Source: Boesenbergia rotunda | Taxonomy: Eukaryota > Streptophyta > Magnoliopsida > Zingiberales > Zingiberaceae | Assembly: GCA_024364735.1 (NCBI GenBank) | Contig: JAGFNQ010009959.1 | Location: forward strand, 1-64,000 | DNA length: 64,000 nt | Direction: 5' to 3' | In this document: one piece after another, positions 59,770 through 64,000 of the stretch | How positions within the stretch are numbered: position 1 is the stretch's first letter | Layout: each line of letters opens with the position of its first letter | Position numbers and translations under genes: made by a program | Notes under the pieces: model-generated | The model's database searches: none | Told to the model about the DNA's origin: nothing | What the model saw: only the letters and a program-made list of their open reading frames with translations

Positions 59770-61200
59770 TATAAAAAAATCATGATATTTTATAAGATAA
59801 AATATATCTCCGTTGATATAAGACATTTTTGATATAGGTTAAAAATAAATACATGAGCGTTTAAATCCAAAATAGATAATATCATACCAATATGAGATAT
59901 GTGATTTTTTTTTGTCTTAACAAGTGATATTAGAGTAATGATATTTCAGATCGAGCCATGTAGGTGGAATAATAGCCTTGAACAAAAGATGTAGGGGTTC
60001 CTAAAGGAATGAACTCTAAGCGAAAAGTTTAAGTAGATCAAGGGTAACGCTTGACAAAAATTCTAAGAGAATGAACCCTAAGTTGTGAAAAGTCCAAGAA
60101 AGTCAAGAGTGATAAGATGTTTGGTGAAAATCTTAAAAGAGTGAACCATAGATGATGAAAATCTAAGGGGGTCAAAGGTGACCGAATGCTTGACATTTCA
60201 TCCTAGGAGTGAACCCTAAGCAGTAAAAAAGTCTTAGAGGAGAAGAGTGACATCAATTGACCAGATGCTTGAGGGTATGCCCGAGCAAGTCAATTGGGTG
60301 ATTAGATGCTTGGGGAAGGCCTAGACCATGAGAATAATAGTATTTTTTTTCATTTGAGATGAGGATTGTTAGAAACAATCAAAGTCTCACATTAGAATAC
60401 ATGAAAAATATCATGAGTTTATAAGATGAAAGATATCTCTATTGGTATAAGGTCTTTTAGGTAGAGCTCAAAGACAAATCCATGAGGACTTAGGCCCAAA
60501 GTGGACAATAGCATATTATTGTAGATATATGTGAATTCTTTTGATCCTAACAAGTGAAGTTATGATCCAAAACAAGCCATATGGGTGAAATAGTAGCCAG
60601 ATACTTGACATAAATCCTAGGGGAGTGAAGGGTGACCAGATGCTTCTCATAAATCATAGGGGAGTGAATCTTAGATAGTGAATAGTCCAAATAGGTCAAG
60701 GGTGACCGGATATTTGGCGAAAATCTTGAGGAGTAAATCTTAGGTAGTGAAAAGTCTAAGCAGATTAAGGGTGACTAAATATTTGACAGAAATCCTAGGG
60801 GAGTGAATCCTAGATTGCAAAAAGTCTAACCAAGTCAAGGGTGACTAGATATTTAACAGAAATCCTGGGGGAGTGAATCCTAGATTGCAAAAAGTCTAAC
60901 CAGGTCAAGGGTGACGACCGAATGTTTGGCGGAAATCTTGCAGGAGTGAACCTTAGGCGATAAAAAAAAATTTTGAGAGAGTGAAACCTAAGTTATGAAA
61001 AAGTCTTAAAACAGAGCAGATCAACAATGTCTTGATTAATTGGGGAGTGAACCCTATGTGATGAAAAATCCTTAAAAAGATGAGTGAATTTGATTGACTA
61101 AATGTTTGAGAGGAGATCCAGAATAGGTCAAAAATGATCGAACTTGAGAGCAATCCTATGCAAATCAAGAATGATCAAATACTTAAAAAGGTATTGAATG
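59770..61200 (+). repeat. Degenerate minisatellite with LTR-like pieces
   Basis: Irregular 65-85 bp units around GGGAGTGAATCCTAGAT, AAAAGTCTAA and GTCAAGGGTGAC. Two related segments (59772-59950, 60395-60560) end in AACAAGTGATATTAGAG and CTAACAAGTGAAGTTATGAT, resembling decayed Met-tRNA primer sites after an LTR. No coding region. Confidence 0.5.
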
Positions 61201-62284
61201 ATCAATACCTCAGATTCAATAGCTTGTGTAAGATTTCAATAGTGTCTTTTACTTTTATGGCAATAGGAAATTAATATTGAACATCCCTAATTAATACTGA
61301 AAATCTCCATAATATTTTCCTTATTTTGATCAATGTCACAGCCATGTATTATGTCAAATTTTGCAAGATATTCGGATGGTGACAACCCATTCACCTAAAC
61401 AATTTAATTTTATTTTATTGGGCTAAATTTGTCTTTTTCTTCCAAATAGTCTTGCAAATTGAAGGCCTAGAGGCTAAGCTTCTCGATGGAGTTGCCTTGG
61501 CGTGATTATGATATCTAATACAAAATAATTATATATCCTTGTTACTTGGCTACAATAATTTAAACAATGAAAACAAAAAATATGGCCACCTAAATACTTT
61601 TGACTCATCTTTCTTTGTACTTATTGTGGCCTAATCGACTTGATTAACTTAATTATCCTTGTCCCACATGGCAAAATCCAATCGAACATGTTGAATTAAT
61701 ATATATATTCAAACTTAAGATTATTTGATGTATTAGGTAAAGCGGTTAAGTTAGATCTATATATCTTACTGACTTATGTGTACGTGCACCAAGTTAGTAG
61801 GGACTTAGTAGGTTGCATATGGTTGACTTAGTACCATCAAATTAGCTAGTGATGTGGATTCTAGGATGAGCACGAGCTATTAATTAGTTGAGAGCTTAGA
61901 TCGATGGCCTAAACGAGGAGAGTTCTATAGATGATGACTTAGTGAAGGATGACATGTGGATGCGTCCAAAGAATTGCGGACTTGACGTGGATTAAGCGAA
62001 CTCTAGGGAAACTTGAGTATGACAAAAGTTGAACTACAGATGACCTAGTAAAGGATGTCATTTATTTGCAGGAACATAAGAGCAATTTTACTCTGGTGGT
62101 GGATGTATAGTATGTCTGGTGTAATAATCAGGGATCGCTTCTCAGGAACTGACAATCTACATGTTCTATCCCACCATATGTCTAACGTCTGTGTACTTGA
62201 ATTAACCTCCCTCCATATCCGTGGAGCATGTTATAGAGGGGTCATTAAGATAGCGGATCTATCTTTTTTATAAGAGCAATTTTA
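61201..62284. other. Intergenic sequence
   Basis: No convincing gene, RNA or mobile element. Short open frames lack family features. Confidence 0.4.
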
Positions 62285-62665
62285 CTTCTTTTTATTATTT
62301 CATCGTGTTAAGATTTTGAGGGTACTTTCATCTTTGCAATATTTTTAGTTATTTTAAGCAGTTTTGATTAATATTATTTTTAGCCGCTATCTCTTGCTTG
62401 GGAACGTCGAGTTTTTCTATTTTTTATATTCCTTTTCAAATAAGATTATTTTCGAAAGTTAAATATCGAAAATAATCTTCTTTAACCCGTTGATTCAAAA
62501 AAAGATTAGGAAATAGAAAAACTCAAAGCGCTAAGCAAGAGATGGCGACAAGAAATAATATTGATCAAAACTGCAAAAAAAAAAACCTAAAACAACTAAA
62601 CACATTTAAATAAACGGAAGACCCTAACATTGCAAAGACAAAAAGACTAAAATTACTCTTATATT
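62285..62665. repeat. Foldback (MITE-like) element
   Basis: The two halves are inverted copies of one another with about 170-bp arms: TTTGCAATATTTTTAG pairs with CTAACATTGCAAAG, CGCTATCTCTTGCTTGG with GCTAAGCAAGAGATGGCG, and the centre folds at ATTTTCGAAAGTTAAATATC. No TSD was established. Confidence 0.68.
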
Positions 62666-63595
62666 CATGCATCACATTTGGAACGAGTCTAGAGGCATGA
62701 TGCATCCGAATAATTGAGGGCCTAATTGGAGGTGGACTCTTGGGTGGCATAAAGTTGTATAACATCATCAAGGGATGATGTGGGTTAACTAGGTACACTC
62801 TCATGTTTGTTTGCTCTCACTATAACTTTCCCTGGCTGCCCCGGGCTATGATGCAGCGGTAGGACGACTAGTTGCTATCCCAGACGATTTGCAGGAATTC
62901 CTCAATGGGTACGATCCTGGAATGCTGGCTTCTAGACCGTCCACCGTGAAAGCTTCCCGATTTACCCTTGGTGACTGGTGGGAAACATCCGTGGGGCCGA
63001 GTCAGTCATTCCAAATTCGTCTGCTATCTCGTTCAATATTTTTTTATAATTTTCCTTGGCTACTTGGCATAATTCTCACTACTCTCCCATAGACACCCAA
63101 GAATACCGTCTTCTTCTTAAGTTAACCTTGAATAAGAAGAGAATGAAGACCACACAAACTTAATTACCTTTGTTGAAGATGAATGATTTTCTATTTTGAT
63201 TTATCTATCGGATAAATCTAAAGCACCACTTGTGCATACAGCCTCATGGCTTCTTGGCTTGATGAATGATGACTTTTGTGAGCAAGCAAATGGCTGGCAA
63301 CATGTTGACAACTGGCTATTCAACTGGATAACAGTAAACACTGTCCAATATGATCAAGGAACAGAAGTCTAGGCATGAAACATGCTTATGCATTGATTGA
63401 TCTTGAAGACTTTGCGTAATTTACAGCTACAGTACTGCTCTTGTTTTGTATTCTAGCTTCCTCTTCCCAAGTTGGTAAGAATTTGTGCTTAGTGGTAGCT
63501 TTCAGTCAGCACATGTGTTCTCATCTTTCTTTCTTTCTTTCTTTTTTTTCCGCTCGATCTATGATGCCATCACCTTCCAAGTTGACTCAGCCGAT
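62666..63595. other. Intergenic sequence
   Basis: No gene recognised. A CT-rich run (TTTC repeats) lies near 63525-63545. A possible tRNA-derived motif at 62850-62920 is discussed under rejected items. Confidence 0.4.
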
Positions 63596-63770
63596 AGACT
63601 ATCAATTTTGTTAATGAATATCGGAAGTAATCTTTTATAATCTATTGATTAATTCGTAAAAGAATTCTAAAAAATATCTCAAAACAACTAAACAGGATAC
63701 TTCTATAAACCAAAATCCTAATTATAATAATAAAAATGACTAAAATTATTCTTCTGTTCCCTCGTCACAG
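63596..63770. repeat. Half copy of the foldback element
   Basis: TATCGGAAGTAATCTT, AAACAACTAAACA and AAAAATGACTAAAATTA match the right arm of 62285-62665 in order with many changes. The left arm is absent. Confidence 0.5.
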
Positions 63771-64000
63771 AGACTGAATTGCCTATCTTTCTCTTGAAAG
63801 AGCTAGGCCATCAATTTTCAATGACCTTGTTGCATCATGTTTTTCAGATCTGTATTGTTTTTTCCTTGATTTAGTTAAGTATATTGCTTCCTTCATTTAA
63901 ATGTATTTTTGTAAAAGAATGGAGAAGTTGATCGTAGAGATATTTTACATAAGATATGATTTTAGGACATAAGAAAGATAATTGAATATAACGAGAAAAG

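Noticed and set aside
59940..61150. Possible gene in the GTGAACCCTAAG repeat region
   Set aside because: Repeats are non-coding, frames are short and no splice pattern links them.
62845..62995. Possible tRNA-derived SINE (GATGCAGCGGTAGG then GGGTACGATCC)
   Set aside because: The A-box is poor and the B-box has a mismatch; no tail or TSD was found. A SINE profile search would decide.

Overview
This is a plant nuclear window made mostly of nested transposable elements. The evidence is GT-AG introns, a group IIb WRKY gene, plant-type Mutator-like (MULE) and hAT transposases, and Ty1/copia retrotransposons primed by initiator-Met tRNA with several purine tracts (Sirevirus-like). A monocot is likely; I cannot name the species from sequence alone.

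Region 1 (577-20423) is one giant MULE of about 19.8 kb. Its roughly 215-bp terminal inverted repeats (TIRs) are bounded by an exact 9-bp target-site duplication (TSD), TAGAATTAA. Inside are (a) an 11-exon Ulp1/SUMO-protease-like gene with an open frame of 701 codons (1092-4298); (b) an array of about 20 units of 158 bp, each carrying a 34-bp palindrome; (c) a second, diverged Ulp1-like gene (about 9436-14642) broken by an in-frame stop and a 2.3-kb solo LTR; (d) shuffled duplicates of both gene tails; and (e) a MURA-like transposase on the minus strand (17346-19494) with three in-frame stops and one frameshift. Clusters of a second palindrome, TTTCAGGCCCA...TGGGCCTGAAA, sit in introns, downstream of both Ulp1-like genes and beside the array. 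I found them nowhere else in the window.

Region 2 (20424-43852) holds a direct-repeat pair, a solo LTR, and a nest of copia-type elements. The outer element (23660-43852) has a related gag-only element inserted in its 5' LTR (from 24040) and a complete minus-strand element inserted near its 3' end (34945-42825, TSD ACTCC). A deletion near 32033 removed the distal end of the first insertion.

Region 3 (43853-55430) is LTR-like repeat DNA holding a hAT element (44953-55190, TSD ACTGAGAC). The hAT is itself interrupted by a complete gag-only copia element (46784-54218, TSD TTACT) with an intact 411-codon Gag.

Region 4 (55594-57670) is the one ordinary host gene: a five-exon group IIb WRKY transcription factor on the minus strand. 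The rest (57670-64000) is AT-rich intergenic DNA with a trinucleotide repeat, LTR-like fragments, degenerate minisatellites and a foldback element.

A theme across the window is that each mobile family carries its own repeated palindrome (MULE, CAGTCGACTG LTRs, GATCGGTC/GACCGATC LTRs, GC-rich and CTAGCAG/CTTCGCTAG LTRs).
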